Assembly (NCBI RefSeq): GCF_001667885.1
Contig: NZ_LZJW01000030.1
Location: 1 to 64,000 of the forward strand
DNA: 64,000 nt
Reading direction: 5' to 3'
Source: Mycobacterium scrofulaceum
GTDB lineage: Bacteria > Actinomycetota > Actinomycetes > Mycobacteriales > Mycobacteriaceae
This document shows positions 17,961 through 27,824 of this stretch, piece after piece. The notes under the pieces were generated by a model. It worked only from the letters and a program-made list of their open reading frames with translations. It ran no database searches and was not told where the DNA came from. Made by a program: the position numbers and the translations under genes. Numbering within the stretch: the first letter of the stretch is position 1; every line of letters starts with the position of its first letter.

Positions 17961-19046
17961 TCAGTACGGCCGCGCTCCTTCGGGCATCACGTACTCGGAG
18001 ATCGGCGCGGACACGCCGTTGACCGACGTCCCGCCGTTGAGGATGCCCGGCGCCATCTGAAGCATGTTGTTCGGAAACCCGAACTCCGGCTTGGTCAGCG
18101 CGTCGAGCCGGGCCAGTTCATCGGCGCTGAGGTCCACGTCTACGGCGCGGATGTTGTCGTCGAGCTGCGAGAGCCGGCGCGCCCCGATGATGACCGACGA
18201 GACGGCCGGCTGGGCGCGCACCCAGGCCAGCGCCACACTGGCGACCGTCGTCTCGTGGGCCTTGGCGATGGTCTCGAGCTCGTCGATCAACGCGTAGGTC
18301 TGCTCGTTGAGGAAGGCATTGACCATCGCGCCGCGGTCGGCGTCCTGCCGGCCGGCATTGGCCCGGGTGTACTTGCCGCTGAGCACGCCCCCCTTGAGCG
18401 GCGACCACGGCGTGATGCCGAGCCCGAATTCGGACGCCATCGGAACCAGCTCCTGCTCGATGGAGCGTTCCAGCAGCGAGTACTCGACCTGCAGGCCGAC
18501 GAAACTCGACCAGCCCCGGAACCGCGCGATGAGATTGGCCTGAGCGATCTTCCACGCCGGGGTGTCCGAGACGCCGATGTAGCGCACCTTGCCCGCGCGG
18601 ACGAGGTCGTCGAGCGCCGCCATCGTCTCGTCGATCGGTGTGTTCGCGTCCCAGATGTGCAGCCAGTACAGGTCGATGTAGTCGGTTTGCAGTCGCCGCA
18701 GCGAGTTTTCGCAGGCGTTGATCAACGACTTGCGGCCCGAGCCGCCTCCGTTGGGATCGCCCGGATACAGGTTGCCGCTGAACTTCGTCGCGATCACCAG
18801 GCGATCGCGGCGACCGGCGTCGCGCCCGATGTGGTCGCCGATGATCTTCTCGGAGTGGCTCCGCGTGTAGAAGTTGGCGGTGTCGATGAAGTTGCCACCG
18901 AGGTCGGTGTAACGATCGATGATCTGTTGGGACTCTTCGACACTGGTGCCCCAGCCGAGGTCCTCGCCGAACGTCATAGCTCCCAGGCACAACGGGCTGA
19001 CGCGCAGGCCGGAGCGTCCGAGTGTCACATACTGATCCAGAGGCAT
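17961..19046 (-). CDS. Aldo/keto reductase
   Basis: This 361-residue AKR-superfamily NADPH-dependent carbonyl reductase has the cofactor-linked motif GGNFIDTANFYTRSHSE with catalytic Asp/Tyr, YIGVSDTPAWKIAQ, GITPWSPLKGGVLSGKY and the C-terminal VIIGARRLSQLDDN. Its start faces a divergent MarR gene across 58 bp containing several GTTC/GAAC elements, so it is the likely target of that regulator. It is not at this place in M. tuberculosis as I recall, and so looks like an accessory pair. Substrate unknown; quinone or aldehyde detoxification would be usual. Confidence 0.92.
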   Translation of the reverse strand: MPLDQYVTLGRSGLRVSPLCLGAMTFGEDLGWGTSVEESQQIIDRYTDLGGNFIDTANFYTRSHSEKIIGDHIGRDAGRRDRLVIATKFSGNLYPGDPNGGGSGRKSLINACENSLRRLQTDYIDLYWLHIWDANTPIDETMAALDDLVRAGKVRYIGVSDTPAWKIAQANLIARFRGWSSFVGLQVEYSLLERSIEQELVPMASEFGLGITPWSPLKGGVLSGKYTRANAGRQDADRGAMVNAFLNEQTYALIDELETIAKAHETTVASVALAWVRAQPAVSSVIIGARRLSQLDDNIRAVDVDLSADELARLDALTKPEFGFPNNMLQMAPGILNGGTSVNGVSAPISEYVMPEGARPY

Positions 19047-19093
19047 AATGGCCGCTTTCTGGTAAATTGTTCGATTATGGGTTTGTTCATTTC

Positions 19094-19114
19094 TAAACTA
19101 GTTCATGTCTGAAC
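19094..19114 (+). promoter_or_regulatory. Leaderless promoter and dyad at the MarR start
   Basis: TAAACT (19094-19099) is a -10-like box 5 bases before the MarR ATG. GTTCA-TGTC-TGAAC (19101-19114) is an inverted repeat that contains the start codon. TTGTTCA and TTGTTCG elements lie further into the gap toward the AKR gene, consistent with autoregulation and control of both genes. Confidence 0.5.
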
Positions 19115-19536
19115 AATCTGGCAAGTCGGTGCCGGCGGTCGACGCGGCCAGGGTCTGGTCGTTGAACTACCGGGTGCTGCTGTCGGTGATCTCGTGCGCC
19201 GAGGCGGACATCTGCGCGCTGGGGCTCGAGTCCAAGGAGCTGTTCCTGCTCGCGGAGATCGATGAGCACCCATACCCGGCCGAACTCGCGGCGACGTTGA
19301 GCATGCCCAAAGCGACGGTCACGGTTTACCTCAAACGGCTCGAGGCCGCGGGCTTCGTGCGGCGCGAGATCGACCCCGCCGATCTGCGGCGCCATCGACT
19401 CCTGCTCACCCCGGCCGGGCGCAAAGCCGCGGCGGACGGGCTGGCGCTGTTGTCCGCCGAGTTCGACAAGCGTCTCGGACGCCTCACGGTGGCGCAGCGC
19501 AAAGACCTCAAGGGTCTGCTCGAAAAGATTCTGTGA
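19105..19536 (+). CDS. MarR-family regulator
   Basis: This 143-residue winged-helix regulator has helices in LNYRVLLSVISCAEADICAL, the recognition region PAELAATLSMPKATVTVYLKRLE, then the wing RREIDPADLRRHRLLLTPAGRKA, which is diagnostic of MarR proteins. It is divergent from the aldo/keto reductase. The start codon lies inside an inverted repeat and only 5 bases after a -10-like box, implying a leaderless mRNA that the protein can shut off itself. MarR proteins usually release DNA on binding phenolic ligands or on oxidation. One cysteine pair (near residues 34 and 40) could be redox-active, which is only a guess. Confidence 0.9.
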   Translation: MSEQSGKSVPAVDAARVWSLNYRVLLSVISCAEADICALGLESKELFLLAEIDEHPYPAELAATLSMPKATVTVYLKRLEAAGFVRREIDPADLRRHRLLLTPAGRKAAADGLALLSAEFDKRLGRLTVAQRKDLKGLLEKIL

Positions 19537-19571
19537 ACGCGGGTGCATAGGCGTTCGGCTTATGCCCCGGC

Positions 19572-19577
19572 TAGTCT
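19572..19577 (+). promoter_or_regulatory. -10 box of purD (leaderless type)
   Basis: TAGTCT lies 8 bases before the purD GTG, with no ribosome site between them. This matches the TANNNT boxes and spacing of leaderless mycobacterial genes and the similar boxes before purC and purL. Confidence 0.5.
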
Positions 19578-19585
19578 GACGTGTC

Positions 19586-20857
19586 GTGCGAGTCCTGGTG
19601 ATCGGTTCGGGTGCCCGAGAGCATGCGCTGCTGCTGGCCCTTCGCAGAGACCCGCAGGTCACGGACCTATTTGTGGCCCCCGGCAACGCCGGGACCGCAC
19701 GGTTGGCCGAGCAGCACGACGTGGACATCACCTCGGGTCCAGACGTCGTCGCCCTGGCACGCGAGGTCCGGGCCGACCTGGTGGTGATCGGGCCCGAGGT
19801 GCCGTTGGTGCTGGGAGTGGCCGACGCCCTGCGAACCGCCGGCATCGTCTGCTTCGGGCCCAGTAAGGACGCCGCCCGCATCGAAGGGTCCAAGGCGTTC
19901 GCCAAGGAGGTCATGGCCGCGGCCGGCGTGCGCACCGCTACCAGCGAAACCGTTGACAGCCCGGCCCATTTGGACGCCGCCCTGGACCGGTTCGGGCCGC
20001 CGGCCGGCGACCCGGCCTGGGTGGTGAAGGATGACCGGCTGGCCGCCGGCAAGGGCGTGGTGGTGACCGCGGACCGGACTGTCGCGCGCGCGCACGCCGC
20101 CGGGCTGCTCGAGGCGGGCCACCCGGTGCTGCTCGAGTCGTTCCTGGACGGCCCGGAGGTGTCGCTGTTCTGCGTCGTCGACGGCGAAACCGTGGTGCCG
20201 CTGTTGCCCGCGCAGGACTTCAAGCGTGCCGGCGATGGCGATACCGGGCCCAACACCGGCGGCATGGGCGCCTACGCACCGGTTCCGTGGCTTCCCGACG
20301 TGGTGTACCGCGACATCGTCGGCAAGATCGTCGAACCCGTTGCGGCCGAGATGGTTCGGCGCGGCAGCCCGTTCTGCGGTTTGCTGTACGCCGGGTTGGC
20401 GATCACCGGCAAGGGGCCGGCGGTGGTCGAATTCAACTGCCGCTTCGGCGATCCCGAGACTCAGGCGGTGCTCGCGTTGCTGGAGTCACCGCTCGGGCAG
20501 CTGCTGTACGCCGCGGGCGCCGGCAAACTGGCCGACTTCGGCGAACTGCGCTGGCACCGCGGGGCGGCCGTCACGGTGGTGCTGGCGGCGGAAAACTATC
20601 CCGGTCGGCCCCGCATCGGCGACGTGGTCGCCGGAGCCGAGGCCGAGGGAGTGTTACACGCGGGCACGGCGCGCCGCGATGACGGGGAGGTCGTCTCCTC
20701 GGGCGGCCGGGTGCTGTCGGTGGTGGGCACCGGCGCCGACCTCGCCGCCGCGCGGGCCCAGGCTTATCAGCTGATGGGGTCGATTCGGTTGCCGGGCGGT
20801 CATTTTCGAAGTGACATCGCGCTGCTGGCCGCCGAAGGCAAGATCAGCGTTCAGTAA
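19586..20857 (+). CDS. purD: Phosphoribosylamine-glycine ligase (GAR synthetase)
   Basis: This 423-residue ATP-grasp ligase joins phosphoribosylamine and glycine in the second step of purine synthesis. It begins with the N-terminal motif [17 protein letters not shown]. The ATP-grasp core has [19 protein letters not shown], and the metal-binding signature [14 protein letters not shown] is present. Length is standard. The start is a GTG at 19586, 49 bp after the MarR stop. Its end overlaps the convergent ggtA by 7 bp. It corresponds to Rv0772. Confidence 0.97.
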   Translation: MRVLVIGSGAREHALLLALRRDPQVTDLFVAPGNAGTARLAEQHDVDITSGPDVVALAREVRADLVVIGPEVPLVLGVADALRTAGIVCFGPSKDAARIEGSKAFAKEVMAAAGVRTATSETVDSPAHLDAALDRFGPPAGDPAWVVKDDRLAAGKGVVVTADRTVARAHAAGLLEAGHPVLLESFLDGPEVSLFCVVDGETVVPLLPAQDFKRAGDGDTGPNTGGMGAYAPVPWLPDVVYRDIVGKIVEPVAAEMVRRGSPFCGLLYAGLAITGKGPAVVEFNCRFGDPETQAVLALLESPLGQLLYAAGAGKLADFGELRWHRGAAVTVVLAAENYPGRPRIGDVVAGAEAEGVLHAGTARRDDGEVVSSGGRVLSVVGTGADLAAARAQAYQLMGSIRLPGGHFRSDIALLAAEGKISVQ

Positions 20858-22434
20858 CCCGCGGCCTGGCCGTCGCGACGGGGATCGCTGACCGCGAAAT
20901 ATCCGCCGTCGAGGCGCCAGATCGCTTGGCAGCTGCCGAACTGGTTGTAGTCATCCACCGCGAGCAGGTCGTGTCCGCGACGACGCAATTCGTCGAGCGT
21001 CGACGGGGGAAACCCCGGCTCGCAGCTGGCTTGCATGCCCTGTACCCAGCGAAACCGGGGGCCGTCGCAAGCCGATTGCGGGTTCTGGCCGTAGTCGGCG
21101 ATGCGGACCATGACCTGCACATGGCCCTGGGGTTGCATCGGGCCGCCCATCACTCCGAAGCTCATCACCGGTGCACCGTCCTTGGTGACGAAGCCCGGGA
21201 TGATCGTTTGGAAGGGCCGCTTGTTCGGCCCGACCCGATTCGGATGCCCTTGATCCGCAACAAAACCCGCTCCCCGGTTCTGGAGCGAGATCCCGGTTCC
21301 CGGTACCACCACGCCGGACCCGAACCCCATGTAGTTCGACTGGATCATCGACACCATCATCCCCGATGCGTCGGCGGCGGTGAGGTATACGGTGCCGCCT
21401 CGGGGCGTGCCCGCCGACGCCGGCTTCGCCCGGTTGCGGTCAATCAGGCCGGCCCGCTGCCTCAGATACTCCGCGTCCAACAGGTCCTCCGGACGGACCC
21501 GCATGTGGTCGATGTCGCACACGTACGCGTGCGCGTCGGCGAAGGCCAGCTTGAGCGCTTCGATCTGCAGGTGCAAACTCTCGGCCGAATCGACAGGCAA
21601 CGAAGACATGTCGAAATGCTGGAGGATCCCGAGCGCGATCAACGCCACGATGCCCTGGCCGTTGGGCGGAATTTCGTGAACCGTGTATCCGCGGTAGCTT
21701 CCGCTGATCGTGCCTACCCAGTCGGCCCGGTGAGACGCGAGGTCGCTCGCGCGCATCACGCCATCGTTGGCCAGCGCGTGTGCCTCGAGTTGGTCGGCCA
21801 GTTCACCGCGGTAGAACACCTCACCGTGGGTCGCGGCGATCTTCTCCAGCGTGGCCGCCTGCTCGGAAAACCTGAACACCTCGCCGGGTTTGGGTGCCCG
21901 GCCGGCGGGCATGAACGCCGCTGCGAAGCCGGGCTGATTTTCGAAGAGTGGCACCTGCGCCGCCCATTGGTCGGCGACCGTCGGAGAGACCAGAAAGCCC
22001 TTGCGCGCGTAGTCGATTGCGGGTGCAAAGAGCCTGTCGAACGGAAGCTTGCCGAACTTGGCGTGCAGTTCGGTCCACGCCGACACCGCGCCGGGCACGG
22101 TCACCGCGTTCCAGCCGAGCGCGGGAACGGCGTTGCCGCCGAAGTATTCCGGGGTCCAGGCCGCGGGTGAGCGGCCCGACGCGTTCAGGCCGTGCAACTG
22201 CCGGCCGTCCCAGACGATGGCAAAGGCGTCCGAGCCGATGCCATTGGATACCGGCTCCACGACCGTCAGGGCGATGGCGGTGGCGACGGCCGCGTCCGCC
22301 GCGCTGCCGCCCTCGGCGAGCATGCGGAGCCCCGCTTGCGCGGCCAGCGGTTGTGACGTGCACACCACGTTCTCCGCCAGGGTGGGCTTTCGCGGCCAGG
22401 CGTACGGGAGGTTCCAGTCGAAGGGTGCGGTCAC
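20851..22434 (-). CDS. ggtA: Gamma-glutamyltranspeptidase (GgtA-like)
   Basis: This 527-residue Ntn-hydrolase of the gamma-glutamyltransferase family cleaves glutathione-like gamma-glutamyl bonds. The precursor self-cleaves before the catalytic Thr, here in [15 protein letters not shown], giving large and small subunits. [20 protein letters not shown] and [18 protein letters not shown] are small-subunit landmarks. I chose the GTG at 22434 ([16 protein letters not shown]) because M. tuberculosis GgtA starts there; the frame stays open 114 bp further up. No signal peptide is seen, so it is probably cytoplasmic. The tail overlaps purD by 7 bp. Confidence 0.92.
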   Translation of the reverse strand: MTAPFDWNLPYAWPRKPTLAENVVCTSQPLAAQAGLRMLAEGGSAADAAVATAIALTVVEPVSNGIGSDAFAIVWDGRQLHGLNASGRSPAAWTPEYFGGNAVPALGWNAVTVPGAVSAWTELHAKFGKLPFDRLFAPAIDYARKGFLVSPTVADQWAAQVPLFENQPGFAAAFMPAGRAPKPGEVFRFSEQAATLEKIAATHGEVFYRGELADQLEAHALANDGVMRASDLASHRADWVGTISGSYRGYTVHEIPPNGQGIVALIALGILQHFDMSSLPVDSAESLHLQIEALKLAFADAHAYVCDIDHMRVRPEDLLDAEYLRQRAGLIDRNRAKPASAGTPRGGTVYLTAADASGMMVSMIQSNYMGFGSGVVVPGTGISLQNRGAGFVADQGHPNRVGPNKRPFQTIIPGFVTKDGAPVMSFGVMGGPMQPQGHVQVMVRIADYGQNPQSACDGPRFRWVQGMQASCEPGFPPSTLDELRRRGHDLLAVDDYNQFGSCQAIWRLDGGYFAVSDPRRDGQAAGY

Positions 22435-22606
22435 CCTGTGATCGTCGCACGAGGTATCGAACGGGCCCAACGGAAGTCCGGCCCGCGAAAGGCATTGTGC
22501 TCGCTCCGAATTTGATATCGCCTGCGATAGCAAGGGTTCGATTCGCATGGTGGACGTCCGCTGGCGCCGGAGTGACTGGCGTGACGCGCGCCCACAACGG
22601 TCGGCC

Positions 22607-23515
22607 TCAGGCCGTCAACAGCGGCGCCATCCAGGTCAGCTCGGCGGGCAGCTGCGAACTCCAGAATTCCGCGTTGTGCCCGCCGGGTGAGAAGCCGCCC
22701 GCCGGCGGATGGGGCAGTTGCGCGATGAACTGCTTGGTGGCGCCGTAGAAGGGATCGTTGTCGCCGCAATCGACTCGAATGGGAATCGACGCCAGCGCCG
22801 GCATTCCGAACACCGAGTTCGCCGCGAAATCGTCGGGCCCGTCGAACGCGCCGGGCGCAGCGGCGCCGGAGGACAGCCACAGAGCGGGACTGACCGCGCA
22901 GATGGCCGCGGTGCGCGCCGGACCGAGCCGCCCGCCGAGCAGCAACGCGCCGTAGCCGCCCATCGACCACCCCAAAAACGCCACCCGCGAGGTGTCCAGG
23001 CCCTGGTTGCCCAGCATGGGTATGAGCTCGTCGAGCACCATCGCCCCGCTGTCCTCACCGGAGGCCCTCTTGTGCCAATAACCGCCGCCGCCGTCCACGG
23101 CGACCACCGCGAAGGGCGGCAGCCCCGCGTTGACGGCCTGCGCCAAACCCTGTTCGACGCCGCCGGCCATCACGGTCGACGCATCACTGCCTTTGCCGTG
23201 CAGGGCGATCACCGGCCGCAGCGCCTTGGTCTGGCCGGGCGGACGCGCGATGGCCCAGTTGGTGTTGACGCCGCCGCGTGCCGCCGAGACGAAGGAACCG
23301 GTCACCATGGTGGGTGCCGGCTGACCCGGCGAGGCCGGCTCGAGGGGCGGCGGCGGCGCCAGCGGAGCCTGGGTGCCGGCCGGCGACAGCGGCATGGCCT
23401 GAGACGGCCGGGGCTTGAACAGGATGTCGAGGGCATAAGTGCCGACTGCGCCCGCGGCCGCGCTGGCTCCGAGGCCCAGCAGGGCACGGCGACTCAGGTC
23501 GGGCATGCGGGCCAT
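22607..23515 (-). CDS. Exported alpha/beta-hydrolase esterase (Rv0774c-like)
   Basis: This protein of about 302 residues begins with MARMPDLSRRALLGLGASAA, a twin-arginine-like or Sec signal, followed by a Pro-rich segment (about 38-65). The hydrolase core has the nucleophile elbow GWSMGGYGALLLGG, the Asp region VDCGDNDPFYG and the final His in PGGHNAEFW. It resembles the esterase-D/antigen-85-like esterases of mycobacteria and corresponds to Rv0774c, reported as an esterase. In-frame ATGs at 23518 and 23506 are alternative starts. The frame is open much further upstream but overlaps the divergent TetR gene, so I reject that extension. Confidence 0.88.
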   Translation of the reverse strand: MARMPDLSRRALLGLGASAAAGAVGTYALDILFKPRPSQAMPLSPAGTQAPLAPPPPLEPASPGQPAPTMVTGSFVSAARGGVNTNWAIARPPGQTKALRPVIALHGKGSDASTVMAGGVEQGLAQAVNAGLPPFAVVAVDGGGGYWHKRASGEDSGAMVLDELIPMLGNQGLDTSRVAFLGWSMGGYGALLLGGRLGPARTAAICAVSPALWLSSGAAAPGAFDGPDDFAANSVFGMPALASIPIRVDCGDNDPFYGATKQFIAQLPHPPAGGFSPGGHNAEFWSSQLPAELTWMAPLLTA

Positions 23516-23591
23516 CATGCCACGTTCGTTTGGCGGGCCGTTTGGCGGAAATGGCAATGCAGTACCACTTTGACTGGCACGATGGCTACTC

Positions 23592-24254
23592 GTGACGGCA
23601 GCGGTTACTCCCAAGGGAGAACGTCGACGGTATGCGCTCGTCAGCGCCGCCGCCGAGCTGCTTGCCGAGGGCGGCTTCGAGGCGGTGCGGCACCGCGCGG
23701 TCGCTCGGCGCGCCGGACTTCCGTTGGCGTCGACCACGTATTACTTCTCGTCCCTTGATGATTTGATAGCGCGCGCCGTCGAACACATCGCGATGATCGA
23801 GGTGGCGCAACTGCGGTCGCGCGTCACCGCACTTTCCCGCCGGCGTCGCGGTCCCGAAACCATCGCCGAGGTGTTGGTCGACCTGCTCGTCGGCGACGTG
23901 TCCAGCCCGGGACTCAGCGACCAACTGATTTCGCGCTACGAGCGACACATCGCGTGCACCCGGCTGCCCGCGTTGCGCGAGACCATGCGTCGCAGTCTGC
24001 GGCAGCGCGCCGAGGCCGTGGCCGAGGCCATCGAGCGATCGGGCCGGACGGTGCACATCGAGCTGGTGTGCACGCTGATCTGCGCGGTGGACGGTTCCGT
24101 GGTGTCCGCCTTGGTCGAAGGTCGCGATCCACGCGCGGCGGCGCTGGGAACGGTGGTCGACCTCATCGACGTGCTCGCGCCGATCGATCAGCGGCCCGTG
24201 CGGTCGGCGGGCAGCGATGGCGTCACGATGTACCCGGTGGCGAAGTCGCCGTAG
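23592..24254 (+). CDS. TetR-family regulator (Rv0775-like)
   Basis: This 220-residue protein has the helix-turn-helix VSAAAELLAEGGFEAVRHRA then VARRAGLPLASTTYYFSSLDD and an all-helical ligand domain. The start is a GTG at 23592. It is divergent from the exported esterase, with only about 75 bp between starts; that gap holds a 10-bp direct repeat (CGTTTGGCGG at 23527 and 23539), a possible operator. Its last 67 bp overlap the convergent DUF429 gene. It corresponds to Rv0775. Confidence 0.9.
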   Translation: MTAAVTPKGERRRYALVSAAAELLAEGGFEAVRHRAVARRAGLPLASTTYYFSSLDDLIARAVEHIAMIEVAQLRSRVTALSRRRRGPETIAEVLVDLLVGDVSSPGLSDQLISRYERHIACTRLPALRETMRRSLRQRAEAVAEAIERSGRTVHIELVCTLICAVDGSVVSALVEGRDPRAAALGTVVDLIDVLAPIDQRPVRSAGSDGVTMYPVAKSP

Positions 24255-24934
24255 ATCGTCACATCCGCCGGGCGGCGTTGTGCGTACAACGCCACGTAGG
24301 CGCAGACGACGGCGTCGATCGGATCCTCGGCGCGGCGCAGCTCGCTCTTGCGCTGGGCGGTGGTTACGCACATGCGCAGCCGGCCCCAATCGTCATGGGC
24401 CGCCACGTCTAACGGCACCGCGGCGTGTGCCAGCCTCTCGATGCCGTCCATCAGCAAGTGCAGCTCTGATCGGAGCTGGTCGAGGCCACGGCCGGGCTTG
24501 GCCTTGTACTTGAGCGTTCGCGCCAGCCGGAACAAGACCACGGTCGCCGGATGCGGATAGACCTCGATGGCGCGGCGCGGCGCCGATGAGCGCGGGTCCA
24601 ACTCGAGGCCGAGCGCGCTGGCCAATCGCGCCGCCCGCGGTCCGTCAGCGAATTCCGGTTTCGCGGTATTGGCCGGATGCGCGCCGGCTTCGAACCTGCG
24701 GAAGTCGCGGTTGAGCGCCGCTTCGGCGGGACGCTGGCCGGTCGGGTTGGTCACCACCAGCGGCGCGTCGAAGGCGACCACGCAGTTTTCCCGGACGTAC
24801 GGCGACAACGCGGCGAGCACCGAGGCGTCGTCGCCTGCCGCGCCGATGTGCACGAGGTGGCCGCCGGCGTCGACGACCGCCACACCTGTGGGGTTGCGCC
24901 CGGCCCAGGCCAGATCGACGCCGGCGAAGTACAC
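24188..24934 (-). CDS. DUF429 protein (Rv0776c-like)
   Basis: This 248-residue protein of the DUF429 family has an RNase-H-like nuclease fold. The first strand and acidic residue are in FAGVDLAWAGRNPTGVAVVD, a second acidic region is CVVAFDAPLVVTNPTGQRP, and the end carries DPIDAVVCAYVALY. These Asp residues could bind metal. I chose the GTG at 24934 because FAGVDLAW starts the domain; the frame is open to 25111 but that part is low-complexity. Function is unknown. Its 3' end overlaps the TetR gene by 67 bp, an unusually long convergent overlap. Confidence 0.85.
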   Translation of the reverse strand: MYFAGVDLAWAGRNPTGVAVVDAGGHLVHIGAAGDDASVLAALSPYVRENCVVAFDAPLVVTNPTGQRPAEAALNRDFRRFEAGAHPANTAKPEFADGPRAARLASALGLELDPRSSAPRRAIEVYPHPATVVLFRLARTLKYKAKPGRGLDQLRSELHLLMDGIERLAHAAVPLDVAAHDDWGRLRMCVTTAQRKSELRRAEDPIDAVVCAYVALYAQRRPADVTIYGDFATGYIVTPSLPADRTGR

Positions 24935-25155
24935 CCTGCCCAGGGTATGGGGCCGCTGCCTGTCACTTTGGCCACAGGGGCATCGCCCCGGAACGGGGCG
25001 CGTTGTGCCCGCCTCATAGCGACAAGTCGACGGCGGAGAGAGACCTCCACGCGTTGTCGCGCAAAGGCGGGCACTTGAGGAGCCGGCCATCGCAGAGGCA
25101 GATGTGGCCAATGTGACCGCAAGCCGGTCAGCGGGGCGGGCCGATCGTAAGCTCT

Positions 25156-26580
25156 ATGTCTGTGAGCATTCCGAACGTCCTGGCCAACCGGTACGCGAGC
25201 GCGGAAATGGTCGCGATCTGGTCGCCGGAGGCCAAGGTCGTCGCGGAACGCCGGTTGTGGCTGGCGGTGCTGCGGGCGCAGGCGGAGCTGGGTGTGGACG
25301 TTCCGCAGGACGCGATCGCCGATTACGAGCGGGTGCTCGACGACGTCGACTTGGCCTCGATCGCGGACCGCGAGCGAGTGCTGCGCCACGACGTCAAGGC
25401 CCGGATCGAGGAATTCAACGCGCTGGCCGGCCACGAGCACGTGCACAAGGGAATGACCAGCCGCGACCTCACCGAGAACGTGGAGCAGCTCCAGATCCGA
25501 AGGTCGCTGGAACTGGTGTTCTCCCACGGCGTCGCGGTTGCGGCCCGGCTCGCCGAGCGGGCGGTGGCCTACCGCGACCTGGTGATGGCCGGACGCAGCC
25601 ACAACGTCGCCGCGCAGGCCACCACGCTGGGCAAGCGGTTCGCCTCTGCCGCGCAAGAGACTTTGATCGCGCTGACTCGACTGCGGGAGCTGATCGACCG
25701 CTACCCGCTGCGCGGCATCAAGGGTCCGATGGGCACCGCCCAGGACATGCTGGACCTGCTGGACGGCGACGCGGCGAAGCTGGCCGAGCTGGAACGGCGG
25801 GTGGCCGAATTTCTCGGCTTCGCAAGCGTTTTGACCAGCGTCGGGCAGGTGTACCCGCGTTCGCTGGACCACGATGTGCTCTCGGCTCTGGTCCAGTTGG
25901 GGGCCGGGCCGTCGTCGATGGCCCACACCATCCGGCTGATGGCCGGGCACGAGCTGGTCACCGAGGGGTTCGCGCCGGGCCAGGTCGGGTCCTCGGCGAT
26001 GCCGCACAAGATGAACACCCGAAGTTGTGAGCGCGTCAACGGGCTGCAGGTGGTGCTGCGCGGCTACGCGTCGATGGCCGCCGAGCTGGCGGGTGCCCAG
26101 TGGAACGAGGGCGACGTGTTCTGCTCGGTGGTGCGCCGAGTTGCGTTGCCCGACAGCTTCTTTGCTATCGATGGACAGATCGAGACCTTCCTGACCGTGC
26201 TCGACGAGTTCGGCGCCTACCCGGCGGTGATCGCCCGCGAGCTGGACCGCTACCTGCCGTTCTTGGCGACCACGAAGGTGCTCATCGCCGCGGTCCGCGC
26301 CGGCATGGGCCGCGAGGCCGCGCATCACGTGATCCGCGAACATGCGGTCGCGACGGCCCTGGCCATGCGGGAACGCGGCGCGGAGCCCGATCTGCTGGAC
26401 CGGTTGGCCGCCGACGAGCGGCTGCCGCTGGACCGAGCGGCGTTGGATGCCGCACTGGCGGACAAGAAGGCGTTCATCGGCGCCGCCGGAGACCAGGTGG
26501 ACGAGGTCGCCGCGTTGGTGGACGCGTTGGTGAGCCGCTACCCGGATGCCGCCAAATACGCTCCCGGTGCGATCCTGTGA
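25156..26580 (+). CDS. purB: Adenylosuccinate lyase
   Basis: This 474-residue fumarase/aspartase-superfamily enzyme cleaves SAICAR and adenylosuccinate, two steps of purine synthesis. Its landmarks are [20 protein letters not shown] with the catalytic His, [18 protein letters not shown], and the signature loop [17 protein letters not shown]. Length is standard for the actinobacterial enzyme. TAAGCT just upstream may be its -10 box; the third codon (GTG 25162) would then suit leaderless initiation better than the ATG. The stop overlaps the CYP126 start (GTGA), coupling the two genes. It corresponds to Rv0777. Confidence 0.97.
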   Translation: MSVSIPNVLANRYASAEMVAIWSPEAKVVAERRLWLAVLRAQAELGVDVPQDAIADYERVLDDVDLASIADRERVLRHDVKARIEEFNALAGHEHVHKGMTSRDLTENVEQLQIRRSLELVFSHGVAVAARLAERAVAYRDLVMAGRSHNVAAQATTLGKRFASAAQETLIALTRLRELIDRYPLRGIKGPMGTAQDMLDLLDGDAAKLAELERRVAEFLGFASVLTSVGQVYPRSLDHDVLSALVQLGAGPSSMAHTIRLMAGHELVTEGFAPGQVGSSAMPHKMNTRSCERVNGLQVVLRGYASMAAELAGAQWNEGDVFCSVVRRVALPDSFFAIDGQIETFLTVLDEFGAYPAVIARELDRYLPFLATTKVLIAAVRAGMGREAAHHVIREHAVATALAMRERGAEPDLLDRLAADERLPLDRAALDAALADKKAFIGAAGDQVDEVAALVDALVSRYPDAAKYAPGAIL

Positions 26581-27824
26581 CCCTCGCCGGTGCGCTCGCG
26601 GGGATCGACTTCACCGATCTGGACAACTTCGCCAACGGGTTTCCGCACGACTTGTTCGCCATCCACCGCCGCGAGGCGCCGGTGTACTGGCATGAGCCGA
26701 CCGACAACACCCCCGACGGCGAGGGCTTCTGGTCCGTCGCCACGTATGCGGAAACCCTTGAGGTTCTTAAGGACCCGGCGACATACTCCTCGGTTACCGG
26801 GGGCGGGCGCCCCTACGGTGGCACGCTGCTGCAGGACCTGGCGATCGCCGGCCAGGTGCTCAACATGATGGACGACCCACGCCATTCCCAGATCCGGCGA
26901 CTCGTCAGCTCCGGCCTGACGCCGCGAATGATACGGCTGGTCGAGGATGATCTGCGGGCGCGGGCACGACGGCTGCTCGATGCGGTGGTGCCCGGCGAAC
27001 CGTTCGACTTCCTGGTCGACATCGCCGCCGAACTGCCGATGCAGATGATCTGCATCCTGCTGGGAGTCCCCGAGTCCGAACGGCATTGGTTGTTCGAGGC
27101 CATCGAGCCGCAGTTCGATTTCGGCGGTTCGCGCAAGGCGTCCCTTTCTCAGCTGTCGGTCGAGGAGGCTGGGTCGCGGATGTACGACTACGGCCAGCAG
27201 TTGATCGCCTCGAAGCGGGCGGAGCCGACCGATGACATGCTGTCGGTCGTCGCGAACGCAACCGTCGACGACCTGGACGCGCCGTCGCTATCGGACCTCG
27301 AGCTCTACTTGTTCTTCAGCCTGTTGTTCAGCGCGGGTGCGGAGACGACGCGCAACGCGGTCGCCGGTGGGCTGTTGGCGCTCGCCGAGCACCCGGAGCA
27401 ACTACGCGCCCTGCGCGCGGATCTCGATGCGCTGCCGACCGCCGTCGAGGAGATCGTGCGGTGGACGTCGCCATCGCCGTCCAAACGGCGCACCGCCACG
27501 CGCGACGTCACGCTCGGTGGACAGGCGATCGAGGCGGGGCAGAAGGTCCAGGTCTGGGAGGGCTCGGCGAACCGTGACCCCGGCGCGTTCGAGCGCGCCG
27601 ATGAATTCGACATCACCAGAAAACCCAACCCGCACTTGGGATTCGGTCAGGGCGTGCACTACTGCTTGGGCGCCAACCTGGCCCGGCTGGAACTCCGCGT
27701 GCTCTATGAGGAGCTGTTCTCCCGGTTCGGTGCGGTGCGGGTTGTCCGGCCTGTCGAATGGGCCCGCAGCAATCGGCATACCGGCATCCGTCACCTGGTC
27801 GTGGAACTTCTCGAGGAGAGGTGA
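26577..27824 (+). CDS. cyp126: Cytochrome P450 CYP126
   Basis: This 415-residue P450 starts at a GTG overlapping the purB stop (GTGA), so it is translationally coupled to purine synthesis. It has the I-helix motif [16 protein letters not shown], the K-helix EEIVRW and the heme loop [15 protein letters not shown] with Cys363. An in-frame open stretch upstream lies inside purB and is not part of it. It corresponds to Rv0778 (CYP126A1), whose natural substrate is not established. The next gene, a transporter, overlaps its stop in the same way. Confidence 0.95.
   Translation: MTLAGALAGIDFTDLDNFANGFPHDLFAIHRREAPVYWHEPTDNTPDGEGFWSVATYAETLEVLKDPATYSSVTGGGRPYGGTLLQDLAIAGQVLNMMDDPRHSQIRRLVSSGLTPRMIRLVEDDLRARARRLLDAVVPGEPFDFLVDIAAELPMQMICILLGVPESERHWLFEAIEPQFDFGGSRKASLSQLSVEEAGSRMYDYGQQLIASKRAEPTDDMLSVVANATVDDLDAPSLSDLELYLFFSLLFSAGAETTRNAVAGGLLALAEHPEQLRALRADLDALPTAVEEIVRWTSPSPSKRRTATRDVTLGGQAIEAGQKVQVWEGSANRDPGAFERADEFDITRKPNPHLGFGQGVHYCLGANLARLELRVLYEELFSRFGAVRVVRPVEWARSNRHTGIRHLVVELLEER

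Noticed and set aside
24751..26343. 530-codon minus-strand frame opposite purB
   Set aside because: Shadow frame; purB is intact with all motifs and the antisense product is rich in His, Arg and Gln.
26100..26576. N-terminal extension of CYP126 into purB
   Set aside because: The frame is only an open register inside purB; the P450 begins at the GTG overlapping the purB stop.
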